From the NCBI GenBank assembly GCA_021200535.1, contig JAJQGL010000022.1:1-55393 (forward strand): DNA of 55,393 nucleotides, given 5' to 3'. The notes under the pieces were generated by a model. That model had not been told where the DNA came from, searched no databases, and saw nothing but the letters and a program-made list of their open reading frames with translations. Positions 33,780 through 42,289 of this stretch are shown in pieces. This DNA comes from Clostridiaceae bacterium. Its GTDB lineage: Bacteria; Bacillota; Clostridia; Lachnospirales; Lachnospiraceae. Position 1 is the first letter of the stretch, and the number at the start of each line of letters is the position of its first letter. The position numbers and the translations under genes are program-made.

Positions 33780-34769
33780 TTATATATGCTTTAATGCCTC
33801 CTGCAGCTGCCCTGCATCAAGCCACTGTGTATTTGTTCCGGAATTATACTCAAAACCATCTCCTACCGGCTTGCCGCCCGGCAGGATGTCCCCCACGTCA
33901 TGCCAGGAATATTCCGGATAGATGATAAAATGATTCTCATATTCATAGGTGCTTCTGGAATCGTCCTTTGTAACCATCACCTCATGCAGCTTTTCCCCCT
34001 CGCGAATGCCAATCTCTTCTATCTCGCAGTCCGGCAGCATGGCCTTTGCCAAATCTCCGATATGAAACGATGGAATCTTTGAAATGTACGTTTCACCGCC
34101 CTTGGATTCCTCCAGCGCCTTAAAAACCAGTCTGACACCCTGCTCCAGTGTAATCCAGAAACGCGTCATCCGCATATCCGTAACGCCGAGCTTTTTTTCT
34201 CCCCGGTCAATCAAATTTTTCCAGATCGGGATTACCGAGCCACGGCTTCCTGCTACATTGCCATACCGCACAACCGAAAAAACAGTACCTGTCTCTCCGG
34301 TATAGGCGTTTGCCGCAATAAATAATTTGTCCGATACCAGCTTTGTGCCTCCATACAGATTGATCGGATTGACCGCCTTGTCCGTCGAAAGAGCAACGAC
34401 TTTTTTTACCCCCCGGTCAAGAGCGGCATCAATCACATTCTGCGCCCCGTGAATATTGGTCTTGATCGCTTCCATTGGATTGTACTCGCAGGTCGGCACC
34501 TGCTTCATGGCTGCCGCATGAATCACATAGTCCACTCCGGTAAACGCACGCATCAGGCGGTCCCTGTCCCGCACATCACCAATGAAAAAGCGCACCCTGC
34601 TCATATCAATCTTGTCTCTGTATTCTGTCTGCATCACGCTTTGCTTAAACTCATCTCTGGAATAAATAATCACTTTTTTCGGCTGATATGCCGCAAAAAT
34701 CATCTCCAGAAATTTTTTCCCAAAGGAACCCGTCCCTCCGGTAATTAAAATTGTTTTTCCATTTAACAT
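33780..34769 (-). CDS. pseB: UDP-N-acetylglucosamine 4,6-dehydratase (inverting)
   Basis: 329 aa, first enzyme of the pseudaminic acid route, converting UDP-GlcNAc to a 4-keto-6-deoxy sugar. NAD-binding ILITGGTGSFGKKFLE at the start, then YSRDEFKQSVM (PseB hallmark), HAAAMKQVPTCEYNPMEAIK, the catalytic-type STDKAVNPINLYGGTKL and VRYGNVAGSRGSVIP. ATG at 34769 has GGGGCAGATGCT before it. It lies between the two Maf-type genes. No pseC, pseF, pseG, pseH or pseI is visible here, so the 4-keto sugar may feed the DegT aminotransferase at 24138 or genes outside the window. Confidence 0.9.
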   Translation of the reverse strand: MLNGKTILITGGTGSFGKKFLEMIFAAYQPKKVIIYSRDEFKQSVMQTEYRDKIDMSRVRFFIGDVRDRDRLMRAFTGVDYVIHAAAMKQVPTCEYNPMEAIKTNIHGAQNVIDAALDRGVKKVVALSTDKAVNPINLYGGTKLVSDKLFIAANAYTGETGTVFSVVRYGNVAGSRGSVIPIWKNLIDRGEKKLGVTDMRMTRFWITLEQGVRLVFKALEESKGGETYISKIPSFHIGDLAKAMLPDCEIEEIGIREGEKLHEVMVTKDDSRSTYEYENHFIIYPEYSWHDVGDILPGGKPVGDGFEYNSGTNTQWLDAGQLQEALKHI

Positions 34770-34840
34770 AGCATCTGCCCCATTCCCTTTCCAAATTATC
34801 AAACTAATCCCTGCCGCAGAGTGTCACAAACCGCCATAAC

Positions 34841-36661
34841 TTACACATATGGTAAGGTTTCTTCCAGCATACTGCGCATTTCCTCTGCGCCGGTAATATA
34901 CGCATCATAGACCACCTTTGCATTTTCAACCGAATGGATTTCATCCTGCTGCGGATCTCCGGTCATTTTGTTGATATCCCTTAGCTGATCCATCGCAAGC
35001 CCGGAAGAATACATATCTAAAAGATCCTGCGCATACTTCTGAAGCATAATCACATGATTTACCTTCCGGATGCCCTTAATATACTCTGCGTGTTCTCTCT
35101 CCGGCAAATGAAGCGGGTCTGCAAGGTATTTTCGGCAATATTTTAAACCTTCCTCTGATTTGCGGATAATGTTTCCCATCTCTTTTTCCAGATGAAAAAT
35201 ATCCCACCGCACTGCTTCGTATTCCTTTGCCCCAAACGTATACGGCAGCTTTTCCAATATCCCGGTAAACGAAAATGTCTCCCGGCAATACTGCCCAACT
35301 GCTTCTGCTAACGTCATAAGCCTGGTCCCGTGAATCCGCGCGCCGCCTTCTGTCGCATCAATTACATCCATCTCCGGATGCCCATTTAAATAGGTCTCGT
35401 ACCACTTCAAAAAGCGAATCCAGTCGCCGCGGGAACGAACCAGTCCGCCGTCAATCCCCTCTACCATCTCAATCCCGCTTTCCTCATTCAGAATATGGGA
35501 CTGCTCTCCGCCGGCATGGGTAATCTCGCCGCTATACGCCAAATCCTGCCCCACTAAAATAATCCGGCTAAATCCAATCTTTTCTGCAATCACCAGAGCA
35601 GCCGTCGCCACAGACCCCCCGCCGTTGCAATTTAGCATTTCAACTCCATGCTCTTTATATAATGCCTTTAGAAAGATATCCCCATTGAACCAGATTTTTC
35701 TCCCCGTATGAAATCCGGTAATCTCGCAGTTCGAGCCTGCGTCACAAAAAAGCGGCACGTTACTGCACCCCTTCGCATCCGTAAAATAATGTGCCGGCTT
35801 AGCAGGGTCCACCGTTACCATGCAGTCATAAAAAATGCCTTTTTCCTCCAGATAGCGCACCGCCGTATCGACTGCCATAATAAACGCTTTCCCCTGTGCG
35901 TTTCGCAGCTCCTCTATATTTTTATCCAGAGATGGTCCTGCCGCAACCACAATGGCAGGAAACTCCTCCGGAAATGTTCCGGCTAACTCGTTTAAATGAT
36001 TGCTCTCTTTAATATAGCGCATATTATAAAACGCATTTTTTAACACCTTCTGCGCAAAATATGCGTTTGTATTCCTACGAACCTTTGCCCAATCTACGAC
36101 ATAACGGATGACACTCCAAAACTTTTCATGCTGTGCCGGATATAGCTTATCATACCCCGGATGGCAGCATATAATCTGTGTCGGTATCGTTGACCAGCTG
36201 ATATATTTCTCAATCTCACACTGATATCCCTGCCCGTCCAAAGAATCCACTACAAAATGAACTCTGCTGTCCAAAAGAATGTCTGCTATATCATACTCCG
36301 CAGCCACTCTGGAAAAAACCAGAAAATCCGGTTCCAGAAGAAGCAGCCTGCTGTTTTGGTCCAGTTTTGCCAGAAGCTCCCGGACAAACAGGCCGTTCCC
36401 AAATCCAAACATCATGACATTGATCTCCAGATTCTGAAAAGGATATTGGCTCACCCAGCGTCTGGCTTCCCTGGCCGGCTGATACGCACTGTTTAAGCGA
36501 ACCGTTTTTCCGTCCTTTTCAACAACCGGTATCCGGGTTCCGTCTTTTGCCGCGGCAAACGTAACCTGCTGCTCCCCATTTTGCTGCTTCTGCTGCAGCG
36601 CCCGGGCAGCTTCCGGATAACGCGTCTCCAAAGCCTCCTGATTCTGTGCTAGAATTTCCAT
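34841..36661 (-). CDS. motility-associated factor (Maf/DUF115) glycosyltransferase family protein
   Basis: 606 aa. An N-terminal Maf region with MMFGFGNGLFVRELLAKLDQ and LLLLEPDFLVFSRVAAEYD is followed by the MptE-like core PAIVVAAGPSLDKNIEEL, DCMVTVDPAKPAHYFTDA, CNGGGSVATAALVIAEKIG, ILVGQDLAYSGEITHAGG and DATEGGARIHGTRLMTL. A long helical C-terminus ends the protein. Maf proteins attach nonulosonic acids or similar sugars to flagellin Ser/Thr. It is encoded two genes after flagellin and directly before pseB. ATG at 36661 lies next to a 12-bp satellite that spaces it from the upstream 104-aa gene. Confidence 0.9.
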   Translation of the reverse strand: MEILAQNQEALETRYPEAARALQQKQQNGEQQVTFAAAKDGTRIPVVEKDGKTVRLNSAYQPAREARRWVSQYPFQNLEINVMMFGFGNGLFVRELLAKLDQNSRLLLLEPDFLVFSRVAAEYDIADILLDSRVHFVVDSLDGQGYQCEIEKYISWSTIPTQIICCHPGYDKLYPAQHEKFWSVIRYVVDWAKVRRNTNAYFAQKVLKNAFYNMRYIKESNHLNELAGTFPEEFPAIVVAAGPSLDKNIEELRNAQGKAFIMAVDTAVRYLEEKGIFYDCMVTVDPAKPAHYFTDAKGCSNVPLFCDAGSNCEITGFHTGRKIWFNGDIFLKALYKEHGVEMLNCNGGGSVATAALVIAEKIGFSRIILVGQDLAYSGEITHAGGEQSHILNEESGIEMVEGIDGGLVRSRGDWIRFLKWYETYLNGHPEMDVIDATEGGARIHGTRLMTLAEAVGQYCRETFSFTGILEKLPYTFGAKEYEAVRWDIFHLEKEMGNIIRKSEEGLKYCRKYLADPLHLPEREHAEYIKGIRKVNHVIMLQKYAQDLLDMYSSGLAMDQLRDINKMTGDPQQDEIHSVENAKVVYDAYITGAEEMRSMLEETLPYV

Positions 36662-36679
36662 ACTCTACACCATTTCCCA

Positions 36680-36752
36680 TCTTATTTCATCTTTTATTTC
36701 ATCTTTTACTTCATCTTTTATTTCATTTCTTTATTTCATTTCTTACTCCATC
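36680..36752 (-). repeat. 12-bp satellite echoing the 104-aa gene 3' end
   Basis: Five to six units of about 12 bp. On the minus strand each contains ATGAAATAA or ATGAAGTAA, echoing the gene end ATGGAGTAA at 36743. It fills the gap before maf. Confidence 0.75.
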
Positions 36753-37057
36753 TCGCCCAGCAAGCCCTCGATATACTCCACAAAGTCATACTGCATAATG
36801 TCCGCAACCAATACCATATCTCTCTCTTCCAGCGCATTCATCGCTTCCACCAGAGCGCCTTTAATCTTTTCCTCATCTAATGAAAAGCCCTCATGAGACG
36901 TCTTATACTGAAAAAGCACATCAATCATAGTTGCCAGCTTTGCCAAAATACCGTCAAACTGCTGCAGTGCCTCTTCTGTTTTCTGCTGGTAAAACAACTC
37001 CACATTTTCCTGCAATTCGTTGATTGTCGCAACTACTAACTGTTTCTCCTGACCCAT
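36743..37057 (-). CDS. small helical protein between flagellin and maf, unknown function
   Basis: 104 aa, acidic, almost all helix, with heptad-like runs (VATINELQENVELFYQQKTEEALQ type at 10-30; IDVLFQYKTSHEGFS; EDEEK-rich middle). No domain recognised. Start chosen at 37057 with AAAGGAGAGG upstream; a longer open frame runs back through the flagellin terminator and is unlikely. Its place between flagellin and a flagellin glycosyltransferase suggests a small partner or chaperone for glycosylation, which is only an inference. Confidence 0.6.
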   Translation of the reverse strand: MGQEKQLVVATINELQENVELFYQQKTEEALQQFDGILAKLATMIDVLFQYKTSHEGFSLDEEKIKGALVEAMNALEERDMVLVADIMQYDFVEYIEGLLGEME

Positions 37058-37154
37058 AACTCCATTCCTCTCCTTTTTTATAGATTCCCCGGCAGACTTA
37101 TCGGCGCAGCGCCTGCCTGCCTCTTCGCAGTATTCCCTTTTATGGCAAAAAATA

Positions 37155-37175
37155 GGGTTGACCAATGGTCAACCC
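37155..37175 (-). terminator. flagellin terminator
   Basis: GGGTTGACC and GGTCAACCC enclose a 3-nt loop, followed on the minus strand by TATTTTTTG, 26 nt past the flagellin stop. A typical rho-independent terminator for an abundant single-gene transcript. Confidence 0.9.
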
Positions 37176-37200
37176 CATCCGCGAGAACATGTTTCTTAAA

Positions 37201-38031
37201 TTACCGAAGCAATGTAAGCACGCCCTGTGTAGCCTGATTAGCCTGAGCCAGCATAGACTGACCTGCCTGCTGTAAGATAGATGCAGCAGAGTAGTTAACC
37301 ATCTCATCAGCCATGTCAACGTCACGAATCTTGCTCTCAGAAGCCTGTAAGTTCTCAGACATGTTGTCAGCGTTTGCAATCGTATGATCCAGTCTGTTCT
37401 GAATAGCACCGAGTTTTGATCTCTGCAGTGAAACCACTGTGATTGCACTATTTACGATAGAAATCAAACCAGTGATATCAGAACCTGCACCTGTAGATAC
37501 AACATTTGCAACAACAGTTACATCAACACCTAAGCTAGAAGCATCCATCGCATCGATATTGACCTGCATGGTCTGCAGTGAGTTTGCACCAACCTGAAGC
37601 AGTTTTTCAGTAAATGTACCATCCAACAGGTTCATTGTGTTGAACTGTGTCTGTGAAGCGATACGGTCGATCTCAGAAGTAAGAGCAGAAAGCTCAGCTG
37701 CGATAGCTACGCGGTCAGCTGTTACGTTCGTATCGTTGGATGCCTGAACAGTTAATTCTCTCATTCTCTGAAGAACTGAGTGAATCTCGCTTAATGCACC
37801 CTCAGCTGTCTGGATCAGGTTCTGTCCATCTTCTGCGTTAGAAGAAGCCTGATCTAAACCTCTGATCTGTCCACGCATCTTCTCACTGATGGAAAGTCCA
37901 GCAGCATCATCTGCTGCGCGGTTTACTCTGTAACCAGAAGATAACTTCTCTGTGCTGTCTGAAAGTTTGCCGTTTGTGATGCCCAACTGTCTGTTTGTGT
38001 TGAGCGCTGACATATTGTGTTGTACTATCAT
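37201..38031 (-). CDS. hag: flagellin
   Basis: 276 aa, the filament subunit exported through the flagellar secretion channel. The N-terminal D0/D1 region reads MIVQHNMSALNTNRQLG, KLSSGYRVNRAADDAAGLSI and TAEGALSEIHSVLQRMREL; the C-terminal D1/D0 reads DVDMADEMVNYSAASILQQAG and ends GVLTLLR. The variable centre is short (about 45 residues around 165-210), so this is a near-minimal flagellin whose few Ser/Thr there would be glycan sites. The start at 38031 follows AAGGAGGAATTACT. It has its own sigma-28 promoter, long leader and terminator, and likely FliW/CsrA control. Confidence 0.95.
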   Translation of the reverse strand: MIVQHNMSALNTNRQLGITNGKLSDSTEKLSSGYRVNRAADDAAGLSISEKMRGQIRGLDQASSNAEDGQNLIQTAEGALSEIHSVLQRMRELTVQASNDTNVTADRVAIAAELSALTSEIDRIASQTQFNTMNLLDGTFTEKLLQVGANSLQTMQVNIDAMDASSLGVDVTVVANVVSTGAGSDITGLISIVNSAITVVSLQRSKLGAIQNRLDHTIANADNMSENLQASESKIRDVDMADEMVNYSAASILQQAGQSMLAQANQATQGVLTLLR

Positions 38032-38268
38032 AGTAATTCCTCCTTGAAATTTCAGCGACATCCATGCCACTGGTGATAAATAATAGTTTCCCCTCCTCTG
38101 TTAACGTCCGTACACGATAAAGATTCGGAATATATCTTTACTCCCGATAGCCGGGAGACAGATAACCTGTGCAGCCCTTTTCACATACTGCAGAGTACCC
38201 TGTACCCTGTGCTGCCCTGTTACTGTTATGTAGGGAATCCTTTTTGGATTTCCTTTCTTACTGCGTTA
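38032..38268 (-). promoter_or_regulatory. flagellin 5' leader with candidate CsrA sites
   Basis: The leader of about 240 nt has two GGA sites near the start: the Shine-Dalgarno AAGGAGG (38039-38045) and CATGGATGT (38058-38066), close to the CsrA core A-x-GGA-x-GT, about 20 nt apart. Upstream a CTCCCG-ATAGC-CGGGAG hairpin lies at 38141-38157. Dual sites matching this layout are used in Bacillus hag, where CsrA blocks the ribosome and FliW relieves it; both genes are present here. Confidence 0.6.
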
Positions 38269-38276
38269 CAGTATAT

Positions 38277-38303
38277 ATATCGGTTCGTCTTTTTGAGCAC
38301 TTA
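38277..38303 (-). promoter_or_regulatory. sigma-28 promoter of flagellin
   Basis: On the minus strand TAAG (38300-38303), exactly 15 nt, ACCGATAT (38277-38284), matching the TAAA-N15-GCCGATAA type of the flagellar sigma factor. Confidence 0.85.
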
Positions 38304-38335
38304 ACCTTTTTTTGAAATATTTTTATTTAATATTT

Positions 38336-38824
38336 TTATTTTTTCTGGTCTAAAAAATAAGACTGCCATTCATGGTGCTGATTCGCCATATTCTGTCGGT
38401 AACAGGCAACCGTTTTGTTGTTCAGGTTAAACTTGCGGATCTCATTCCTTTTCTTTTTGGAAAAGGATTCAAAGGCTAATTTGTTCTTCTGCTCCAGCGC
38501 CTGAATCTGTACGCTGCAGTCCGTGATGGTGCGGATAAAATTCTGCATTTCCAGAATTTGCGGCCTGTACCGCCCCGCATCCTGCTGTAACGCATCACGC
38601 ACCTTCCGGAAAACAGAATCAAAGCCGTTGTCCAAACGCTGCATTTTACGGATCAGAATCCCCTTCTGATTCAACAGGCTGTCAAACGCTTCTGTATCCA
38701 GCTCATCCTGTCCCAGCAGGTTCTGCTGCTGTTTGGTCAGCTTTAAAACCTCCTGCAGTGTTTCCCATTTTTTCCGCAGAGAATCCTGTAATGCAGAAAG
38801 ATAAATTGCGATATCCTGCTCCAT
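38336..38824 (-). CDS. probable flagellar chaperone (FliT-like), 162 aa
   Basis: A small all-helical protein directly after fliS. Helices such as IYLSALQDSLRKKWETLQEV and ALEQKNKLAFESFSKKKRNE give a long helical hairpin like FliT/FlgN-type export chaperones, but I see no specific motif. Start at 38824 with AAAGGGG upstream. Being last in the flaG-fliD-fliS operon, it is most likely the cap-protein chaperone FliT or a functional equivalent. The flagellin promoter starts just downstream of its stop. Confidence 0.6.
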   Translation of the reverse strand: MEQDIAIYLSALQDSLRKKWETLQEVLKLTKQQQNLLGQDELDTEAFDSLLNQKGILIRKMQRLDNGFDSVFRKVRDALQQDAGRYRPQILEMQNFIRTITDCSVQIQALEQKNKLAFESFSKKKRNEIRKFNLNNKTVACYRQNMANQHHEWQSYFLDQKK

Positions 38825-38857
38825 GATAACCCCTTTCTGTCTCAAACCCGAAAAGTA

Positions 38858-39238
38858 CTAGCTAACATTGTTGATGCGCATAACCTCTTTCCAGGTATCC
38901 CGCATTGTCTTAATGTGCTTCAGCGCTTCTTTTAAAATCTCCTCATCCTTCTTCATGTTCGCTTCCACAAGCCGCCGGTAAATATAATCATATACCGTAT
39001 CAAACTCCTGTGACACTGGATATTTCATATCCAATGTCACACGAAGCTCTACTATAATTTTCTGAACCTTTTGTATATAAGTATTTGTCTTTTCAATTTT
39101 TCCATCCTGCATAGCCTCCAATGCAATATTGGAAAACTTGACCGCTCCGTCGTACAGCATCAGTGTCAGCTTAGCCGGAGATGCCGTCTTAATTGCATTT
39201 TGCAGGTACATATCCGCTACGTTACTTAATTGCGCCAT
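38858..39238 (-). CDS. fliS: flagellar export chaperone FliS
   Basis: 126 aa, a four-helix chaperone that binds the flagellin C-terminus in the cytoplasm before export. MYLQNAIKTASPAKLTLMLYDGAV and the following helix with KTNTYIQKVQKIIVELRVTLD are family-typical, as is DTVYDYIYRRLVEANMKKD. ATG follows GGGAGGATATTGAAC. Part of the sigma-28 operon flaG-fliD-fliS. Confidence 0.93.
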   Translation of the reverse strand: MAQLSNVADMYLQNAIKTASPAKLTLMLYDGAVKFSNIALEAMQDGKIEKTNTYIQKVQKIIVELRVTLDMKYPVSQEFDTVYDYIYRRLVEANMKKDEEILKEALKHIKTMRDTWKEVMRINNVS

Positions 39239-39274
39239 TGTTCAATATCCTCCCTGATCTTTTGAGTCAACGCA

Positions 39275-41389
39275 TTATGAGCCAAGCAGGCTGGACAGGG
39301 CACTCTGCTGCGACTGCAGCGATGCCAGTGCTGTCTCCATCGCCGTAAACTGGGAATAATAACGATCTTCCAGATCATTCAGCTTTGTCGTCCAGTCTGA
39401 AATCTGATCTTCGTAATCCTCCAGCAGGTCATCCATCTCTTTATCATTGTAGAAGGTCAATGCACTGCTCAGTGTGGATGTCTGCATCTTCTTCTGCAGC
39501 GTCTCGTACAGATCTCCGGTAATCCCCGTAAGCACTTCCATCACCAGCTCTGGATCGGAATTTAACAGAGATTCCAGCACGTTATCATCATCTGCATAAA
39601 CATCATCATCTTCATCACCCCAAATATGGAGAAGGCCTCCCTCCGCATAATCTGTCGAAGTAGAAATTCCCAGTGAAGAAAGCGAATAGGTTTTACCGTC
39701 AGAAGCCGTATAGGAACTTGACATCGTGTTTCGGAACGAAGAAATCAGGGAATTCAGCGTATCATCACGCCGAAGCAGGGAACTCTTAATCTTGTTTTCC
39801 CACTTCTCAATTTCATCGTCTGACATAGCTTCCTTTTCATCATCCGTTAAAACTTCATAATCACTTGCAGATGATGCGTCATAGTAATCATTCATCTCCT
39901 CCAGAATCGAATTGTATTCTGTCAGGAAGTCTTTGATTGTATCGTAAATAGCAGATGTATCCTTTGTAACAGAAATAGTAATCTCCGAACCTTCTGTCTC
40001 CCCAATGATGTTAAGCGTCAGACCATTAACCGTCAGGGAAGATGTACTGCTGGTCAGTGTGGCTCCATTGAATGTAATCGAAGCGTCACTCGCTGCAATG
40101 ACAACCATGCCGCTGTCGTCATCCCCCTCTGCAACCGCCTTACCATCAACCGTATTTAGACCAAGGCCGCTCAGCCCGCCATCTACTGCTGTCAGATTCG
40201 ACATAACGGAATTGTAACTTTGAGCCAATTCACTCATTGCCTCAACACGATCATCTGCGCTTTTCTGTAAAAAAGCATCTGCATCGCTATCTGAAACGCC
40301 ATTCGTGACCGCATTTGAAATCTCATCACTGTTTTCTTTGATCTTTGCAGTAACCTGCGTTGTGACCAGTGAGGATACTTTGCTGGCAAGCTGCGTATCC
40401 GTCATTGCCTCAACCTTTTCCGTTGCCTCTTCCTCTGTCACACTGTCCGATACCATAGAGGCAATCAGCGCTGCCTTGCCGGCATCCGAAACGGTCGTGC
40501 AGTCCTCATCTGAAAAATATTCTGACTGAAGCTCGGAAGTATATTTTTGCTTGTAATATGCATTGACACCTGTCTTTGCAGCTGTAGCTGCATAGGACTC
40601 CAAGTCCTCTGCAACATCATCATAGGTCACCTCACCGGACTGCAGCTGGTCAAGAATCTTATCGACAGCCGCCTGATTAGTCGTTGAAAGGTAACTGTAT
40701 CCAATCGAAGCTTTCAGGTCACTAACTGCCTGCTGCTGCTCATCTGTCAGTGAATTCAGCGTAATCGAAAAAGACTGGTCTTCGCCGCTGGTGGACGAAC
40801 TGATGAAGAATCTCTGCTGTGATTCATCAAAAGAGGCAGTCAGACCCGCATTGGACAGGGTAGAAACAAAATTTGATATGGTGGTATCTTCTGTGATCAA
40901 AAGTGTTCTCGTGCCGCTTGCTGAGCTGACCGTTATCTGAGATCCTGCCGTAAAAGCCTGATTCCCATCTGCGTCCACAAGGTCGGTCAGTTTGGTGCTG
41001 GATGTCGCAGAAACGATGTTCCCATCCGAATCCTTAGCGCCTGATAAAATTCCGCTGGTTACATACTGCGCAGATGCAAGGGAATTTACCTTCACACGGT
41101 AGGTTCCCTCGGCTGCGCTGGAAGTAGCCGTAGCAGTTACCTTACTGCTGTCCGAGCTGGTCGCCGCTTTTGTCTTATAAGTTCCCTGCGTCTTGATTTT
41201 GTTCAGGGAATCCGTATAGAAATTATACAGCTTTGTATTTAAGCTGGCCCAAATTTCCTGCTTCCATTCAAGCTTTGTCTTTTTGTTTTCAATCTTTGTT
41301 TTCTTCATGGTCTGCGCGGACATTAATGCCGCTACGATCGAACCCGTGTCCAGTCCGGACGTTAACCCTGTCATCCTAATTGTTGACAT
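39275..41389 (-). CDS. fliD: flagellar cap protein FliD (hook-associated protein 2)
   Basis: 704 aa, forms the filament cap that folds exported flagellin. N-terminal TGLTSGLDTGSIVAALMSAQ is the family start; the C-terminal region has EDYEDQISDWTTKLNDLEDRYYSQFTAMETAL, typical of the FliD coiled coil, ending SSLLGS. The long serine/threonine-rich centre includes an acidic helical insertion (about 215-400), so the protein is longer than many FliDs (450-600). Start at 41389 is set by GGAGGAATGCAT. It is between flaG and fliS. Confidence 0.93.
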   Translation of the reverse strand: MSTIRMTGLTSGLDTGSIVAALMSAQTMKKTKIENKKTKLEWKQEIWASLNTKLYNFYTDSLNKIKTQGTYKTKAATSSDSSKVTATATSSAAEGTYRVKVNSLASAQYVTSGILSGAKDSDGNIVSATSSTKLTDLVDADGNQAFTAGSQITVSSASGTRTLLITEDTTISNFVSTLSNAGLTASFDESQQRFFISSSTSGEDQSFSITLNSLTDEQQQAVSDLKASIGYSYLSTTNQAAVDKILDQLQSGEVTYDDVAEDLESYAATAAKTGVNAYYKQKYTSELQSEYFSDEDCTTVSDAGKAALIASMVSDSVTEEEATEKVEAMTDTQLASKVSSLVTTQVTAKIKENSDEISNAVTNGVSDSDADAFLQKSADDRVEAMSELAQSYNSVMSNLTAVDGGLSGLGLNTVDGKAVAEGDDDSGMVVIAASDASITFNGATLTSSTSSLTVNGLTLNIIGETEGSEITISVTKDTSAIYDTIKDFLTEYNSILEEMNDYYDASSASDYEVLTDDEKEAMSDDEIEKWENKIKSSLLRRDDTLNSLISSFRNTMSSSYTASDGKTYSLSSLGISTSTDYAEGGLLHIWGDEDDDVYADDDNVLESLLNSDPELVMEVLTGITGDLYETLQKKMQTSTLSSALTFYNDKEMDDLLEDYEDQISDWTTKLNDLEDRYYSQFTAMETALASLQSQQSALSSLLGS

Positions 41390-41412
41390 ATGCATTCCTC
41401 CTATCCTGACAT

Positions 41413-41826
41413 CTATAGTTTCTGATCTATGACAATGCCTGCAATCTCCCAGAGCTTTTTCAGAACCTCCAAAGACCTTTCAGGCGGAACCTCACGAATC
41501 AGTTCATCCGTCTCTTCATCATAAATTTTAACGGTAATTCGTTTGGTATCTTCATCATAAGCATATGCACAGCGCGTCCTCGACATCTGTGCATTCACGC
41601 TTGCAATCGCAGCATCTATCGAGCTTTTCGACGGCTGCTTTTCGATGCCATACTGTGAATCCTGTTCCCCATTTTCCGTTTCCGCACCGGTATCCCCGGT
41701 CCGCAGCTCTGCCTCGATCTTTGCAGCCGCACTGCTCACTGCGGCAGAAACCTTTGCTGACGCCTCCTGCGTGCTGACTTTTTCATAATCGCTGCTCACT
41801 GCATTCATATACGAATCCATTGCCAT
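41413..41826 (-). CDS. flaG: FlaG family protein
   Basis: 137 aa. The FlaG domain is at the C-terminus: KRITVKIYDEETDELIREVP followed by PERSLEVLKKLWEIAGIVIDQ. The N-terminal 70 residues are Ala/Ser-rich and disordered-looking. FlaG affects filament length and lies before fliD in many bacteria. ATG has GGAGGTGGCGAT before it. First gene after the sigma-28 promoter at 41928-41954. Confidence 0.88.
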   Translation of the reverse strand: MAMDSYMNAVSSDYEKVSTQEASAKVSAAVSSAAAKIEAELRTGDTGAETENGEQDSQYGIEKQPSKSSIDAAIASVNAQMSRTRCAYAYDEDTKRITVKIYDEETDELIREVPPERSLEVLKKLWEIAGIVIDQKL

Positions 41827-41927
41827 ATCGCCACCTCCATGTGTGATTATAAATCTGATCCTTTTTCTATCCTTATCCTCATACCGCGCCTGTAGATTTC
41901 CTCAGCCCTGAGGATTCTCTATATCAT

Positions 41928-41954
41928 ATATCGGCAAAGCAAAAAAAATCTTTA
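41928..41954 (-). promoter_or_regulatory. sigma-28 promoter of flaG-fliD-fliS
   Basis: TAAA (41951-41954), 15 nt, GCCGATAT (41928-41935) on the minus strand. The -35 overlaps the csrA stop codon (CAGTAA), so the promoter is built into the end of csrA. About 100 nt of leader precede flaG. Confidence 0.85.
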
Positions 41955-42179
41955 CTGCTTTCCGCCAAATATATCGCGAATCTTTGCTACGTCAACCTCC
42001 TGCCCGGCACTCTTATTTTCTTCCTGAATCTGCGCGTAAATCTCTTTGCGGTAGATCGGAACCGATTTTGGTGCGCTGATGCCAATTTTGACTTGATCTC
42101 CCTTTATTTCCAGTAATGTGATTTCTATATCATTTCCAATCATGATAGACTGGTTGGTTTTTCTTGCTAATGCTAACAT
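41952..42179 (-). CDS. csrA: carbon storage regulator CsrA
   Basis: 75 aa RNA-binding dimer that blocks translation at GGA sites. [20 protein letters not shown], then [20 protein letters not shown] and YAQIQEEN are highly characteristic. Start at 42179, with GGAGGAAACG upstream. It follows fliW, whose product binds and inactivates CsrA until flagellin competes for FliW; the main expected target is the flagellin leader at 38032. Confidence 0.95.
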   Translation of the reverse strand: MLALARKTNQSIMIGNDIEITLLEIKGDQVKIGISAPKSVPIYRKEIYAQIQEENKSAGQEVDVAKIRDIFGGKQ

Positions 42180-42235
42180 CGTTTCCTCCATTCATTTGCT
42201 ATCTGGAAAATGAACCAGATTATTTACACAAGGGT

Positions 42236-42269
42236 TATCGATACACTGTACTGGTATAGCGTATCGATA
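42236..42269. repeat. inverted repeat between fliW and csrA
   Basis: TATCGATAC (42236-42244) is inverted at 42261-42269 around 16 nt in the 110-nt gap between fliW and csrA. It could be a csrA leader hairpin or an operator; no T-run follows on the minus strand. Confidence 0.5.
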
Positions 42270-42289
42270 CAAAACCTAATTTTGTTGTA

